Part shown: positions 55,707-63,924 of the stretch, in pieces
Layout: every line of letters starts with the position of its first letter
Position numbering within the stretch: position 1 is the first letter of the stretch
Assembly (NCBI GenBank): GCA_934561055.1
Contig: CAKTFN010000003.1
Coordinates: forward strand, 178,986-242,985
Source of the DNA: an uncultured Eubacteriales bacterium
GTDB lineage: Bacteria; Bacillota; Clostridia; Oscillospirales; Acutalibacteraceae
Reading direction: 5' to 3'
Length of the DNA: 64,000 nucleotides
The notes under the pieces: model-generated
The model's database searches: none
What the model was told of the DNA's origin: nothing
The model's input: only the letters and a program-made list of their open reading frames with translations
Translations under genes and position numbers: made by a program

Positions 55707-57164
55707 ATGAAGAAAAAGAATCTCTGCCTGAAACTGCTTTCTGCTCTGATGGCCGCAATGATGATTTTTTCCTGTGCAAGCGTTGCTCCGGATTTTAACG
55801 TCGTTGCTTCCGCCGCGCAGACCAAAGCGGCAAAAACCGTAAAACTTTCAAAATGCAAGTTCACCTACACAACCTCCGTCGCTTACAACGGAAAGTATAT
55901 CAAGCCTGCGGTTAAAGTAACCTACGGAAAAAAGGTTCTCAAAGCCGGAAAACATTACACCGTGAAGTATTCCGACAACAGAAGGGTCGGAACGGCATAT
56001 ATCACCGTCACCGCAATCAAAAACAGCGGTTTTACCGGCGGAAGAAGGCTGAAGTTTTATATTGTTCCTCAAGCCGTCACCGGCCTTAAAGCGAGCAACA
56101 TTACCTCAAATACGGTCAATCTCACCTGGAACAAAAGCCCTCTCGCAAACGGCTACGGAATTTTTGCCTATGACGCAAAAACAAAGAAATATACCCGTCT
56201 CAAAGGCTCGGCAACGAATTCGACAATTCTCAGAAAGCTTTCTCCCGGAACGGTTTACCGCTTTTGCGTAAGAGCATATAATTACAAGGAGAACGAGGAC
56301 AGGTATTACAAAGCAAAATACAGCGCTCTCATCAAGGTCGTCACAAAGCCGGCCGCCGCGCCGAAAATTGCGTTCACCTATCCGACCGCTGATTCGGTAA
56401 GACTCAAATGGAACCCCGTTGCCGGCGCAACAGGATATAACATTTATGTTTATCACCCCGAATACGGTTACAGAGTCAAAATCGTTGACTCTGTCAAATC
56501 AACGAGCTATACTTTCACAAACCTTGACCAGGGAACATATAAGTTCAGCATTGCCGCCTATAAGCAAGAGGGAGGCACAACCGTTGTCGGCGAGCTTTCT
56601 CCCCTTTCGACCGCAACGATCAACAACGGAAAGTTCAAAATTCAGCCGTATGCAAAAATGACTGCGTCAAAGAATTACCAAATGACGTTCACAACGAATG
56701 TTGCCGAGCTTTCCGGAAAAACCTATACTCTCGCCGAGAAGAACAATTACGTTGCCGTCAAAACAAACGTTGAAAAAAGCAACGTTCGCCTTCTTTACGA
56801 CAGAAGCAGCCGAATCTCTTACGCCGTAATTGACAGCAAGACATATCTTCTTTACGGAAATATTTTCAAGATAGACAACCTTTCCGGAACATTCAACTTC
56901 CCGTCAACCGGCCTCACTCCGATTCTTGAACTTGTTGAGAAAAAGCTTTGCATGGTCAACGCAATCAGAGGAAGCGACGGCGCTCTTCGGAAGTTTTATT
57001 TTGACAGCAAGGGAAATCTTATGAAAATTGCCGTTGTTGCTCCGGACAACACCACCGTTTTCTATATCAGCGAGTTCAAATCCCCTGCCAACCAGGGACT
57101 TTTCGACATTGATCTCGGTTCGCTCAGTCCCCTTTCCTCAATTGCGAACAGTCTTCTCAAATAA
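55707..57164 (+). CDS. Secreted FN3 protein with possible LolA-like C-terminal domain
   Basis: A 485-residue exported protein. Signal peptide about 1-36 (cleavage near VVASA-AQ). Residues about 45-118 form a beta-rich domain (VKVTYGKKVLKAGKHYTVKY) often found with FN3 modules in clostridial surface proteins. Two FN3 domains follow (about 122-212 and 215-305). About 315-485 is a beta-rich domain with YQMTFTTNVAELSG, TYLLYGNIFKID and LRKFYFDSKGNLMKIAV, reminiscent of LolA-type lipid-binding folds, but this is only a visual resemblance. AAGGAG before ATG 55707; strong terminator after. Function unknown; probably cell-surface. Confidence 0.83.
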   Translation: MKKKNLCLKLLSALMAAMMIFSCASVAPDFNVVASAAQTKAAKTVKLSKCKFTYTTSVAYNGKYIKPAVKVTYGKKVLKAGKHYTVKYSDNRRVGTAYITVTAIKNSGFTGGRRLKFYIVPQAVTGLKASNITSNTVNLTWNKSPLANGYGIFAYDAKTKKYTRLKGSATNSTILRKLSPGTVYRFCVRAYNYKENEDRYYKAKYSALIKVVTKPAAAPKIAFTYPTADSVRLKWNPVAGATGYNIYVYHPEYGYRVKIVDSVKSTSYTFTNLDQGTYKFSIAAYKQEGGTTVVGELSPLSTATINNGKFKIQPYAKMTASKNYQMTFTTNVAELSGKTYTLAEKNNYVAVKTNVEKSNVRLLYDRSSRISYAVIDSKTYLLYGNIFKIDNLSGTFNFPSTGLTPILELVEKKLCMVNAIRGSDGALRKFYFDSKGNLMKIAVVAPDNTTVFYISEFKSPANQGLFDIDLGSLSPLSSIANSLLK

Positions 57165-57177
57165 AAAGTCAAAAATC

Positions 57178-57213
57178 AATACCGCCTTCGATTAATTCAA
57201 AGGCGGTATTTTT
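57178..57213 (+). terminator. Terminator after the FN3 protein gene
   Basis: 11-bp stem AATACCGCCTT (57178-57188 with 57200-57210) followed by TTTTT. Confidence 0.93.
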
Positions 57214-57343
57214 ACCCTCGTTTTGATTCTTCGGCAAAAGCCTTTGCGTTCGGCTCAAAACGGCGTTTTAAAGACTTTTTCCCGTTCTTTCGTATCTTTT
57301 TCAATCTCGTTTTCGGCCGTTTTAAACGGCGCAAAAAGCGCTT

Positions 57344-58489
57344 TTATTCCGCCGCTTTTTTCGTCGGAAAATTCACCGCTATTGTTGTTCCCTCGTCCGA
57401 ACTTTCCTCAACGTAAACTGTTCCGCCGTGAAGCTGTGCGATTTCCCAAACCAGCGAAAGACCCAGCCCTGCGCCGCCGTACTCTCGGCTTCTTGACTTT
57501 TCAACACGGAAAAACGGTTGGAAAATGCTTTTTTGATGCTCCTTTGGAATTCCGCAGCCGGTGTCTTTGATTTTGATTTCAAGCTTCTCGTCGTTTTGAG
57601 CGATTGAAATATGAACCGAACCGCCCCGTCTGTTATACTTGACCGCATTTTCGGTCAGGTTGAAAAGAAGGCGGTAAATCAGCGTGTCGCTTCCCGTCAT
57701 GATTCCTTCTCCGTCGCATTCCAACGTTATGTCGTTGCTTTCCGCAAGCAGGGCAAGGTCGTTGAAAATTTCCTCAACCATCGGAGCAATTTCAATCAAA
57801 TCGTTCCTTGAAGCCGATTGAAGGCCGTTCATTTCAAGAAGAGTCTGCGTCATTTGAGTGAGCCTTTCCGTTTGCTCTTGCAAAAGGGCAATAAACTCTG
57901 CGGTTTCCGGCAAAACGTCGGGATGCTCGGCGGAAAAAAGCTCAAGCTGAGCCTGCATGAGTGCAAGCGGAGTACGCAATTCGTGCGCCGCATTCCCGGT
58001 GAATTGCCGCTGTGCTTCAAAAGCGGCGTTAAGCCGTTCCAACATTCGGTTGAAGGAACGGCTCAATTCCTCAAATTCGGGAAGAACGGGTTCGTCGATG
58101 TGCATATTTCCGAGATTGCTCAGCTGAATTTTTTCAACCTGCGAAGCAAAGCTTCGCACGGGCTTCAGCGCATGACCGCTTATAAAATATGCAAGAATAC
58201 CGCTCAAAAGCGTGACTGCGGCAGTAATATACCAGTTTGTTCTGCAAAAATTCTCCTGCGCTCCGTGAACAACAATCGTAAGCTCGTCGCCTATACCCTC
58301 GGCGGACGGGTCAAAAAATTCCGGCTCGGTTTCGTTCGTTCCGGAGCCGTAGCCCTGAACGAAGCTTCCGATAGAGTCCATGTAATGGATTCCGGAATAG
58401 CAAAGGAAAAGCTTCATCGAAATGCAGGACGCTCCGATCAAAAGAACCGTCATGAGCGTTATTCGCCATTGGAGTGAGAGCCGTTTCAT
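57344..58489 (-). CDS. Sensor histidine kinase
   Basis: A 381-residue membrane histidine kinase. Transmembrane helices at about 10-29 and 86-106 enclose a short extracytoplasmic sensor of about 55 residues. A HAMP linker follows (107-158), then the phospho-acceptor His169 (NAAHELRTP), N box (FNLTENAVKYN), DTGCGIP and GGAGLGLSL ATP-binding boxes. Its start overlaps the response regulator stop by 4 nt (58486-58489), so the pair is translated together. It probably controls the divergent redox operon at 59305, given the shared promoter region. The small sensor domain suggests a simple envelope or redox signal, but this is inference. Confidence 0.95.
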   Translation of the reverse strand: MKRLSLQWRITLMTVLLIGASCISMKLFLCYSGIHYMDSIGSFVQGYGSGTNETEPEFFDPSAEGIGDELTIVVHGAQENFCRTNWYITAAVTLLSGILAYFISGHALKPVRSFASQVEKIQLSNLGNMHIDEPVLPEFEELSRSFNRMLERLNAAFEAQRQFTGNAAHELRTPLALMQAQLELFSAEHPDVLPETAEFIALLQEQTERLTQMTQTLLEMNGLQSASRNDLIEIAPMVEEIFNDLALLAESNDITLECDGEGIMTGSDTLIYRLLFNLTENAVKYNRRGGSVHISIAQNDEKLEIKIKDTGCGIPKEHQKSIFQPFFRVEKSRSREYGGAGLGLSLVWEIAQLHGGTVYVEESSDEGTTIAVNFPTKKAAE

Positions 58490-59163
58490 CCTTTTTCCTC
58501 CTCAATCAAATATCCCTCGCCGATGCGGTTTTTTATCGGGTCACTGCCGAGAGCCGCACGCAGCTTTTTGCGAAGCGAGGATATATGTACTCTTATCGAG
58601 TTGCTGAAATTGTCAACGCTGTTGTCCCAAACGTGGTCAATAAGCTCCTCTTGGCTCACGGGGCGGCCGCAGTGAAGCATCAGATATTCAAGTATTCCGG
58701 TTTCCTTGCGTGTGAGGGTCAAGGAAACCCCGTTTGCCTGCGCCGTTCGGTTTTTGGTGTCAAAGCTCAAAGCGCCGCAAACCAAAACAACGTCGTTTTG
58801 AGTGAAACGGCGCAAGGTCAGGCTTCGGATTCTTGCCTCAAGCTCGGCAAGATGAAACGGCTTTGCAAGGTAATCGTTCGCTCCGGCGTCAAGCCCCTCA
58901 ACCTTGTCGGCAACCTCATTGCGGGCAGACAAAATTATGACCCTCGTTTCACGGTCTGTCCGGCGGAGCTGTTTAAGCACGGTCATTCCGTCCTGCTTCG
59001 GCAAGTTCAGATCCAGCAGAACAAGGTCATACTTTTCCGTTTCAAGAAGTTCAAGGGCTTTTTCTCCGTCGTAACAATAATCTATGCTGTACGCCAGCCG
59101 TCTGAGGCTTCTGACAATCGTTTCGCACAAAGCACGTTCATCCTCAACAATCAAAAGGCGCAT
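58486..59163 (-). CDS. OmpR-family response regulator
   Basis: A 225-residue DNA-binding regulator. The receiver domain (1-115) has the acidic pocket EDE (7-9), phospho-acceptor Asp51 (LLDLNLP) and Lys101 region (AKPF). The C-terminal winged helix (about 125-222) ends RIGEGYLIEEE. AAAGGAGG stands before ATG 59163. It is cotranscribed with the histidine kinase. The intergenic region upstream holds an 11-bp palindrome over its -10 box, suggesting autoregulation. Confidence 0.96.
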   Translation of the reverse strand: MRLLIVEDERALCETIVRSLRRLAYSIDYCYDGEKALELLETEKYDLVLLDLNLPKQDGMTVLKQLRRTDRETRVIILSARNEVADKVEGLDAGANDYLAKPFHLAELEARIRSLTLRRFTQNDVVLVCGALSFDTKNRTAQANGVSLTLTRKETGILEYLMLHCGRPVSQEELIDHVWDNSVDNFSNSIRVHISSLRKKLRAALGSDPIKNRIGEGYLIEEEKG

Positions 59164-59190
59164 AACAAAACCTCCTTTTCTTTTCCGCTT

Positions 59191-59232
59191 TGTGATATAA
59201 TTGTATTATATCACACATAAAATTTTTGTTAA
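59191..59232 (-). promoter_or_regulatory. Response-regulator promoter with 11-bp palindromic operator
   Basis: Minus-strand TTAACA (59227-59232), a 16-bp spacer and TATAAT (59205-59210). TGTGATATAAT (59191-59201) and its exact inverse (59205-59215) flank TGT and cover the -10 box. TTGTTAA (59226-59232) and TTAACAA (59243-59249) form a further inverted pair between this promoter and the divergent redox operon. Confidence 0.75.
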
Positions 59233-59304
59233 ATCCCTGTTCTTAACAAGGATTTTATCCCTCTTGGGGTATTATATAGACAATTAAAATAAGGATGTGA
59301 CAAT

Positions 59305-59451
59305 ATGACTCACGGAAAAAGGGTCTCTTTGCAACTTTTGCTGATTGCCGCCGCAATTGCCATGGTCTGCTTCGGCGCATGGCGGGGAGAAGCGGACACC
59401 GTTCTCAGCAAAGCAATCAACGTATGTTTGGAGTGTGTGGGAATTGGATAA
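59305..59451 (+). CDS. Small CXXC membrane protein (CD1871A family-like)
   Basis: A 48-residue protein. Sequence: a short basic N-terminus (MTHGKRVS), one hydrophobic helix (LQLLLIAAAIAMVCFG), then the motif RGEADTVLSKAINVCLECVGIG. The CLEC (CxxC) tail and GIG ending match the small protein family known from Clostridioides difficile (CD1871A), usually placed beside 4Fe-4S membrane proteins. It likely relays electrons or disulfides with its neighbours. AAGGAT lies before ATG 59305. Its stop overlaps the start of the next gene. Confidence 0.88.
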   Translation: MTHGKRVSLQLLLIAAAIAMVCFGAWRGEADTVLSKAINVCLECVGIG

Positions 59452-60364
59452 AAAAACTCGGCGTCCGTCGCAGTTTGCCGCCCGTTTTCGGGGCGCATTT
59501 CAGGCCGGCGCAACGCTTCTTTCAAACATTCATCTTCCAAACTTTTTCAAAGGAAAAATCTATCAAGGCTCCGGAAAAATCGCCTGCGTTCCCGGTTTGA
59601 ACTGTTATTCCTGTCCGGCCGCTTCCGGTGCTTGTCCGATCGGATCGTTTCAAACCGTGGTCGGCTCGTCAAAATTTAAGTTTTCTTACTATATAACGGG
59701 ACTTATTATTCTTTTTGGCGTCCTTCTCGGAAGATTCATTTGCGGCTTTTTGTGTCCGTTCGGCTGGTTTCAGGAGCTTCTTCACAAAGTTCCGACGAAA
59801 AAACTTTCAACAAAAAAGCTCAAACCGCTAACATATGTCAAATATGCCGTTCTTGCCGTTGCGGTTGTTCTTCTTCCGGCGATTATCGTGAACGACTACG
59901 GAATGGGCGACCCCTTCTTTTGCAAGTACATCTGTCCTCAAGGCGTTTTGGAGGGTGCGATTCCGCTCTCGATTTCAAATGCGGCAATCCGAGGCGCTCT
60001 GGGCAAACTTTTCACATGGAAAACAGTCGTTCTCGTTGCTGTTGTTGTTTTGAGCGTTATTTTTTACCGTCCGTTCTGCAAATGGATTTGCCCCCTCGGA
60101 GCGTTTTATGCGCTGTTCAACCGAATCTCGCTGGTGAGCATGAGCGTTGACAAAAGCAAGTGCGTTTCCTGCGGAAAATGTGCAAAGGCCTGCAAAATGG
60201 ACGTCGATGTGACGAAAACACCGAATCACACCGAATGTATTCGCTGCGGAATGTGTGTCAGCGCCTGTCCGACCGAAGCGGTAAGTTTTTGCTGCGGGTT
60301 TGGAAACGGAGCAAAGCACACAAAAAATAAAAAAGAAAAACTTTCTCAGGAGGAACAAGTATGA
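59444..60364 (+). CDS. Membrane polyferredoxin (NapH/NosR-like 4Fe-4S protein)
   Basis: A 306-residue membrane protein, probably an electron carrier across the membrane. Membrane helices lie near 84-103, 133-150 and 194-208. Cysteine motifs: CVPGLNC-YSC-PAASGAC (48-64), C100GFLCPFG, C160KYICPQG and C212KWICPLG (the CxxxCP motifs of NapH/NosR type proteins), and two 4Fe-4S ferredoxin motifs C240VSCGKCAKAC and C265IRCGMCVSAC. Start is probably TTG 59444, overlapping the previous stop, with GGAG 10 nt upstream; no in-frame ATG is close. Overlaps the thioredoxin-like lipoprotein gene by 4 nt, so the three are tightly linked. Likely feeds electrons to the extracytoplasmic partner. Confidence 0.87.
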   Translation: MDKKTRRPSQFAARFRGAFQAGATLLSNIHLPNFFKGKIYQGSGKIACVPGLNCYSCPAASGACPIGSFQTVVGSSKFKFSYYITGLIILFGVLLGRFICGFLCPFGWFQELLHKVPTKKLSTKKLKPLTYVKYAVLAVAVVLLPAIIVNDYGMGDPFFCKYICPQGVLEGAIPLSISNAAIRGALGKLFTWKTVVLVAVVVLSVIFYRPFCKWICPLGAFYALFNRISLVSMSVDKSKCVSCGKCAKACKMDVDVTKTPNHTECIRCGMCVSACPTEAVSFCCGFGNGAKHTKNKKEKLSQEEQV

Positions 60365-61302
60365 AAGTAAAAAAATTGTTGGCAATAGTATTGACCCTGC
60401 TGTTGGTTGCATCCTTTGCGGCCTGCGGCGCAAAAGACGACAAACCCGACGTTAACCCGGACTCCGAGCCGAAAAACGCTCAGGAGGCTGCCGCTCTTTA
60501 TGAAAACCTCATGACACAGGAAAACAATATTTTGACCGAAAACCGTGAGCTTTGGGAAAAGGTTTTCCTTTCGGCAAACAAGGATTCGATTCCGACCGGA
60601 AAAGATTCAAACTACGGAGACTTTCTTCTTGACACCATCAACGGCGCAAAAGATAAGTTTTCAAAAGACGAATTGAAAACTCTCACCGACGGAGCCGAGA
60701 AAATCCGAGACATCGAAACCCGTATCGCAAAGCTCAAGGTCAAGTATCCCGACATTGAAAAGAGCGGCTCAGAAGAAGGTTCGAGCGTTGTGGTTCCGGA
60801 CAACAAAGCTCCCGGCCAAAGCACAAACGAAAACGCAAAGCCCTTCCCCGCATTTGAAGGAAAGGACCTTGACGGAAACGAGGTAAAGAGCGAAAAACTC
60901 TTTTCTTCAAACGCCGTAACCGTTGTAAATCTTTGGTTCACAACCTGCTCACCCTGCGTCAGCGAGCTTCCGGATCTTGAAAAGCTTAACAAAGAGCTTT
61001 CAAAAAAAGGCGGAGCAGTCATTGGAATTAACGCCTTTACACTCAAAGGCGATGCCAATGAAATCAAAAGTGCAAAGGACGTTTTGGCTCAAGCGGGCGT
61101 AACATATCAGAACGTTTATTTTGACGAAAGCACCGAAGCCGGAAAGCTTGTTTCCGAAAACTACGCTTTCCCGACAACATATGTTATTGACCGCAACGGA
61201 AACATTGTCGGTGAACCGCTCGTCGGCGCAGTCAACAGCGGAAAGCAGGCAGAAGCGCTTAAAACTCTTATTGACACCGCAATCGCCGCCGACAAAGGCT
61301 GA
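60361..61302 (+). CDS. TlpA-like thiol-disulfide lipoprotein
   Basis: A 313-residue lipoprotein. The lipobox SFAAC has Cys22. Residues about 30-155 form a charged helical domain that I do not recognise. Residues about 158-313 form a TlpA/redoxin domain with the active site WFTTCSPC (Cys196, Cys199), a KGDANEIKSAK segment and cis-Pro in AFPTTYVIDRNG. It would reduce or exchange disulfides on the outer face of the membrane, with electrons from the membrane polyferredoxin upstream (overlap ATGA). GGAGGA precedes the start. No CcdA-type protein is present; the polyferredoxin may replace it (inference). Confidence 0.9.
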   Translation: MKVKKLLAIVLTLLLVASFAACGAKDDKPDVNPDSEPKNAQEAAALYENLMTQENNILTENRELWEKVFLSANKDSIPTGKDSNYGDFLLDTINGAKDKFSKDELKTLTDGAEKIRDIETRIAKLKVKYPDIEKSGSEEGSSVVVPDNKAPGQSTNENAKPFPAFEGKDLDGNEVKSEKLFSSNAVTVVNLWFTTCSPCVSELPDLEKLNKELSKKGGAVIGINAFTLKGDANEIKSAKDVLAQAGVTYQNVYFDESTEAGKLVSENYAFPTTYVIDRNGNIVGEPLVGAVNSGKQAEALKTLIDTAIAADKG

Positions 61303-61428
61303 GCAACTCGCTCGTAAAATTCATTGCCCCTTCCGCAGCACTGTTTATCTCAGCGGTGAAAAGGCAGCTGCTTTTCATTATATGCTGTTTTCAATACATG
61401 AAGTCAATTTAAAAAAGGAGGTATCCCT

Positions 61429-61869
61429 ATGCAAAGAATATTAGCTTTTCTTATGATCATCTTTTCATTCTTCATTAAAGGTGATATGACAAAAACAGAG
61501 ATGACCCCCGAAACGGAAATCAAGGCCGGGGCAACATCCGCAACATTCATCTTTGAAAACAAAACGGGCAAGCCCCTCGACCTTCATATCTATATCGAAA
61601 AAATAGAAATGGAGAAAGACGGAAAGTGGGAGGAAGTTTCCTACATTCAGATGCTTGACGATGTAGACTTCGTTTATCCTTCCATTCTTTATCCCGGCCA
61701 AAAGACAGACTTAAGCGTTGAATTCAGGCAGAGAGCAGTTTATTCCGAGCCTGTTACGATGCCGCTTGAAGAAGGAAACTACCGTGTGACGGTTGCCTAC
61801 AAAACATACGGCACCAGAAGAGTTCAGGAAGCAACAAAGACCTTTGATTTCACGGTTGCTCCCGCATAA
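61429..61869 (+). CDS. Secreted Ig-like fold protein
   Basis: A 146-residue protein with an N-terminal hydrophobic signal (RILAFLMIIFSFFI; cleavage unclear) and a compact beta-sandwich: EIKAGATSATFIFENKTGKPLD, WEEVSYIQMLDDVDF, ILYPGQKTDLSVEF, EEGNYRVTVAYKTYG. This is like small immunoglobulin-like domain proteins of clostridia that bind or shield surface partners. No cysteine. AAGGAGG lies before ATG 61429. It follows the redox lipoprotein after 126 nt without a terminator between them, so it may share the operon. Confidence 0.78.
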   Translation: MQRILAFLMIIFSFFIKGDMTKTEMTPETEIKAGATSATFIFENKTGKPLDLHIYIEKIEMEKDGKWEEVSYIQMLDDVDFVYPSILYPGQKTDLSVEFRQRAVYSEPVTMPLEEGNYRVTVAYKTYGTRRVQEATKTFDFTVAPA

Positions 61870-61909
61870 CAAGCTTTAAAATTAAACCATTCTTCATTGA
61901 AAACAGTAA

Positions 61910-61950
61910 AACGGGGCTGTTCCGAAAAATCGGAACGGCTCCGTTCTTTT
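61910..61950 (+). terminator. First of three stacked terminators
   Basis: 16-bp stem with two G-U pairs (61910-61925 with 61930-61945), AAAA loop and CTTTT. Confidence 0.9.
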
Positions 61951-61965
61951 GCTGTGCAGAAATTC

Positions 61966-61996
61966 GGGCAAAGAAAGCTTTTTGTTTGCCCTTTTT
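61966..61996 (+). terminator. Second stacked terminator
   Basis: GGGCAAA/TTTGCCC (61966-61972 with 61985-61991) followed by five T. Confidence 0.75.
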
Positions 61997-61998
61997 CG

Positions 61999-62035
61999 GC
62001 GGACGGCTCTTAGGATTTTTTCGTCCGCTTTTTTT
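61999..62035 (+). terminator. Third stacked terminator
   Basis: GCGGACG/CGTCCGC (61999-62005 with 62022-62028) followed by seven T. The next 300 bp (62036-62350) show no gene or structure I can support. Confidence 0.85.
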
Positions 62036-62350
62036 AATATCGCTTCATTGTTATCGCTTCGGTGAAGGTCGTTCTTTAAATTAATGTTTTCCTTTTCGGT
62101 ACGCTTTTTTTGAGAATATCGGTCAGCCTTTGCCGGCTCTTTCAAATCGGAGCTTTTTTCGGTTCTCTTTTCGGAGAAGAACAGCCGCCGTGCCGACATG
62201 AAGGCAGCGACATTGAGAATACCAAAGGTGAACTGAAAGAAAAGGGTACACGGCGGCGGTTTCCGGCTTCAACAATCTTCAATAAAGCAATGATATGATT
62301 TCCTTGTTCCAAATTTCGGGCTGTTCAAAACAAGCGAAAGCAAGTAACAT

Positions 62351-62382
62351 AAAAAAGAAACATGCCGAAAGGTATGTTTCTT
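62351..62382 (-). terminator. HNH gene terminator
   Basis: AAGAAACATGCC with GGTATGTTTCTT (62355-62366, 62371-62382) and six T on the minus strand. It lies 48 nt past the HNH stop. Confidence 0.88.
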
Positions 62383-62429
62383 CTTTTGAACTGCACTCAT
62401 TTTTTGAGTCCCATATAATAACGATCACA

Positions 62430-63683
62430 TTATTTGCTTGTAAAGTTTAACATTTTCATAAAAATAATAAATGGCTCTTTCCAGTTATCATAAAATCTCA
62501 TTATTGTCGAAGCAGAAGGTAGATTAAGTGATGATAATTGTTTTGCTGCCGTTGGAATAGAATTTCCCTCCTTCAAATACATAAGTATGATGTCATCAAC
62601 TTCCTGCTTTGTATATTTGGCTTTTTTGGTATTGATGAATTTAATATTTGTCTGCTCGACAAATGAATCAAAAGAACCAAATCGCTTCATTATTACTGAT
62701 AAGCTGTATGGAAACAAATCAAAAAAAGCATTTCTTGACTCAAAAATTGACCCAAAATTGCTTACTATTTTTTCAGTTTCAACAAGCAATTCTTCCTTAG
62801 AAATAGATTTCACACTTTTTGAAACTTCAGATCCTATTTCTTTTTGAAAATTCCGCATAGTACCAAAGTATTTATATATTACTTTAGCCGTGGGCAAGCT
62901 GTTTCTTTTATTCAAATCTTTTTGCGTAATTTTACTATGTGCTTGCAAATATTTTTTACATGCCTCAATAACTTTATCCTTAGTCCATAATTCATAGCTT
63001 AGTTCTAAGCCAAGAGCAATTTTAATATCAGAAAAATTTTTGAATTCCGGAAAATATGATAAGATACACGGTAACGAAGGAAGATTATTTGCTTTCACTA
63101 AATCTGCTTGCTTAAAATCCGGATTTAACTTTGAATAATTAACCAAACATTCCCAGATATTATCTCGATTCCAAACAATATCAGGCTTTATTCCAAAGGC
63201 TAACTTCAATTCATTCATTGTACCATAATATTTTGTTACATATGTAACAGAAGGCAAGCCATTTTTATCTCTTGTAAAATCAACTTTTTTAATGTCACCT
63301 TTTTTCTTTACAAATTCGCTAACAATTTTGTCGAATCTTTCTTTTGTCATCTTTTTATTTGTGATTATTGAATTTTCTTGTGTAGAAGTTGTAACCACAT
63401 CAATGTTTTCACCAGCCATAAATCTTTTAGCTTTCTCTTCTAACAAAAAGTCGTGCATATCTTTATCACTCTTAGATAAATTACAAGCAGAGCACAAAAT
63501 TTGGCAATTCTCTAATGTAGATTTTCCCCCTTTGGCATATGCCAAAATATGGTCGAAATGACATTCAGATTTTGATGATAAAATTTTACCACACAACGCA
63601 CACCTTAACTGCCCATTATTTTTTTCCAGGTTAGATAAAACTGCCTGATATTGAACACTATCAGAAAAAAATCTTTCATTCAT
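62430..63683 (-). CDS. HNH endonuclease with homing-endonuclease-associated repeats
   Basis: A 417-residue protein. Residues about 28-74 form an HNH nuclease with zinc ligands CALC and CSAC, the DH of the active site (ECHFDHILAYAKGG) and downstream N/K residues. Then a series of about 65-residue repeats with pattern (LP)S...Y(F)G(T/S)(M/F) (for example NGLPSVTYVTKYYGTMNELK, NNLPSLPCILSYF, NSLPTAKVIYKYFGTMRNFQ), resembling homing-endonuclease-associated repeats, and a C-terminal helix-turn-helix-like part. It probably cuts DNA at specific sites. The promoter covers the longer open frame, so ATG 63683 is used. Clearly richer in A/T than the neighbours, next to tRNA-Asn: likely acquired. Confidence 0.85.
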   Translation of the reverse strand: MNERFFSDSVQYQAVLSNLEKNNGQLRCALCGKILSSKSECHFDHILAYAKGGKSTLENCQILCSACNLSKSDKDMHDFLLEEKAKRFMAGENIDVVTTSTQENSIITNKKMTKERFDKIVSEFVKKKGDIKKVDFTRDKNGLPSVTYVTKYYGTMNELKLAFGIKPDIVWNRDNIWECLVNYSKLNPDFKQADLVKANNLPSLPCILSYFPEFKNFSDIKIALGLELSYELWTKDKVIEACKKYLQAHSKITQKDLNKRNSLPTAKVIYKYFGTMRNFQKEIGSEVSKSVKSISKEELLVETEKIVSNFGSIFESRNAFFDLFPYSLSVIMKRFGSFDSFVEQTNIKFINTKKAKYTKQEVDDIILMYLKEGNSIPTAAKQLSSLNLPSASTIMRFYDNWKEPFIIFMKMLNFTSK

Positions 63684-63732
63684 CAGTACACACCACACAC
63701 TATCTTGAAATGTAACGATATTTGTTAAAATT

Positions 63733-63761
63733 ATTATAAACAACATTCAGCGTATAGTCAA
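63733..63761 (-). promoter_or_regulatory. HNH gene promoter
   Basis: Minus-strand TTGACT (63756-63761), a 17-bp spacer and TATAAT (63733-63738). The transcript begins near 63727, which places the in-frame ATG at 63746 upstream of the mRNA. Confidence 0.85.
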
Positions 63762-63885
63762 TGCCAGAGATAGAAAATAAATAATAAAAATGATTGTTTT
63801 TCCCTGTTAAACGCGCCATTTTTCTAACAGTCGCGATGTGTCTGCCGAAACATGGTTTTACAGGTTTAACTCCGCTAAAAAATGC

Positions 63886-63919
63886 AAAAGAAAAAGAACA
63901 CACCAATAGGTATGTTCTT
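63886..63919 (-). terminator. tRNA-Asn terminator
   Basis: Stem AAGAACATACC with GGTGTGTTCTT (63909-63919 with 63894-63904), loop TATT, and a T-rich tail on the minus strand. Confidence 0.85.
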
Positions 63920-63924
63920 TCTTA

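Noticed and set aside
61894..62298. Small frames on both strands in the gap after the redox operon
   Set aside because: They overlap terminators and have no ribosome sites or domain features.
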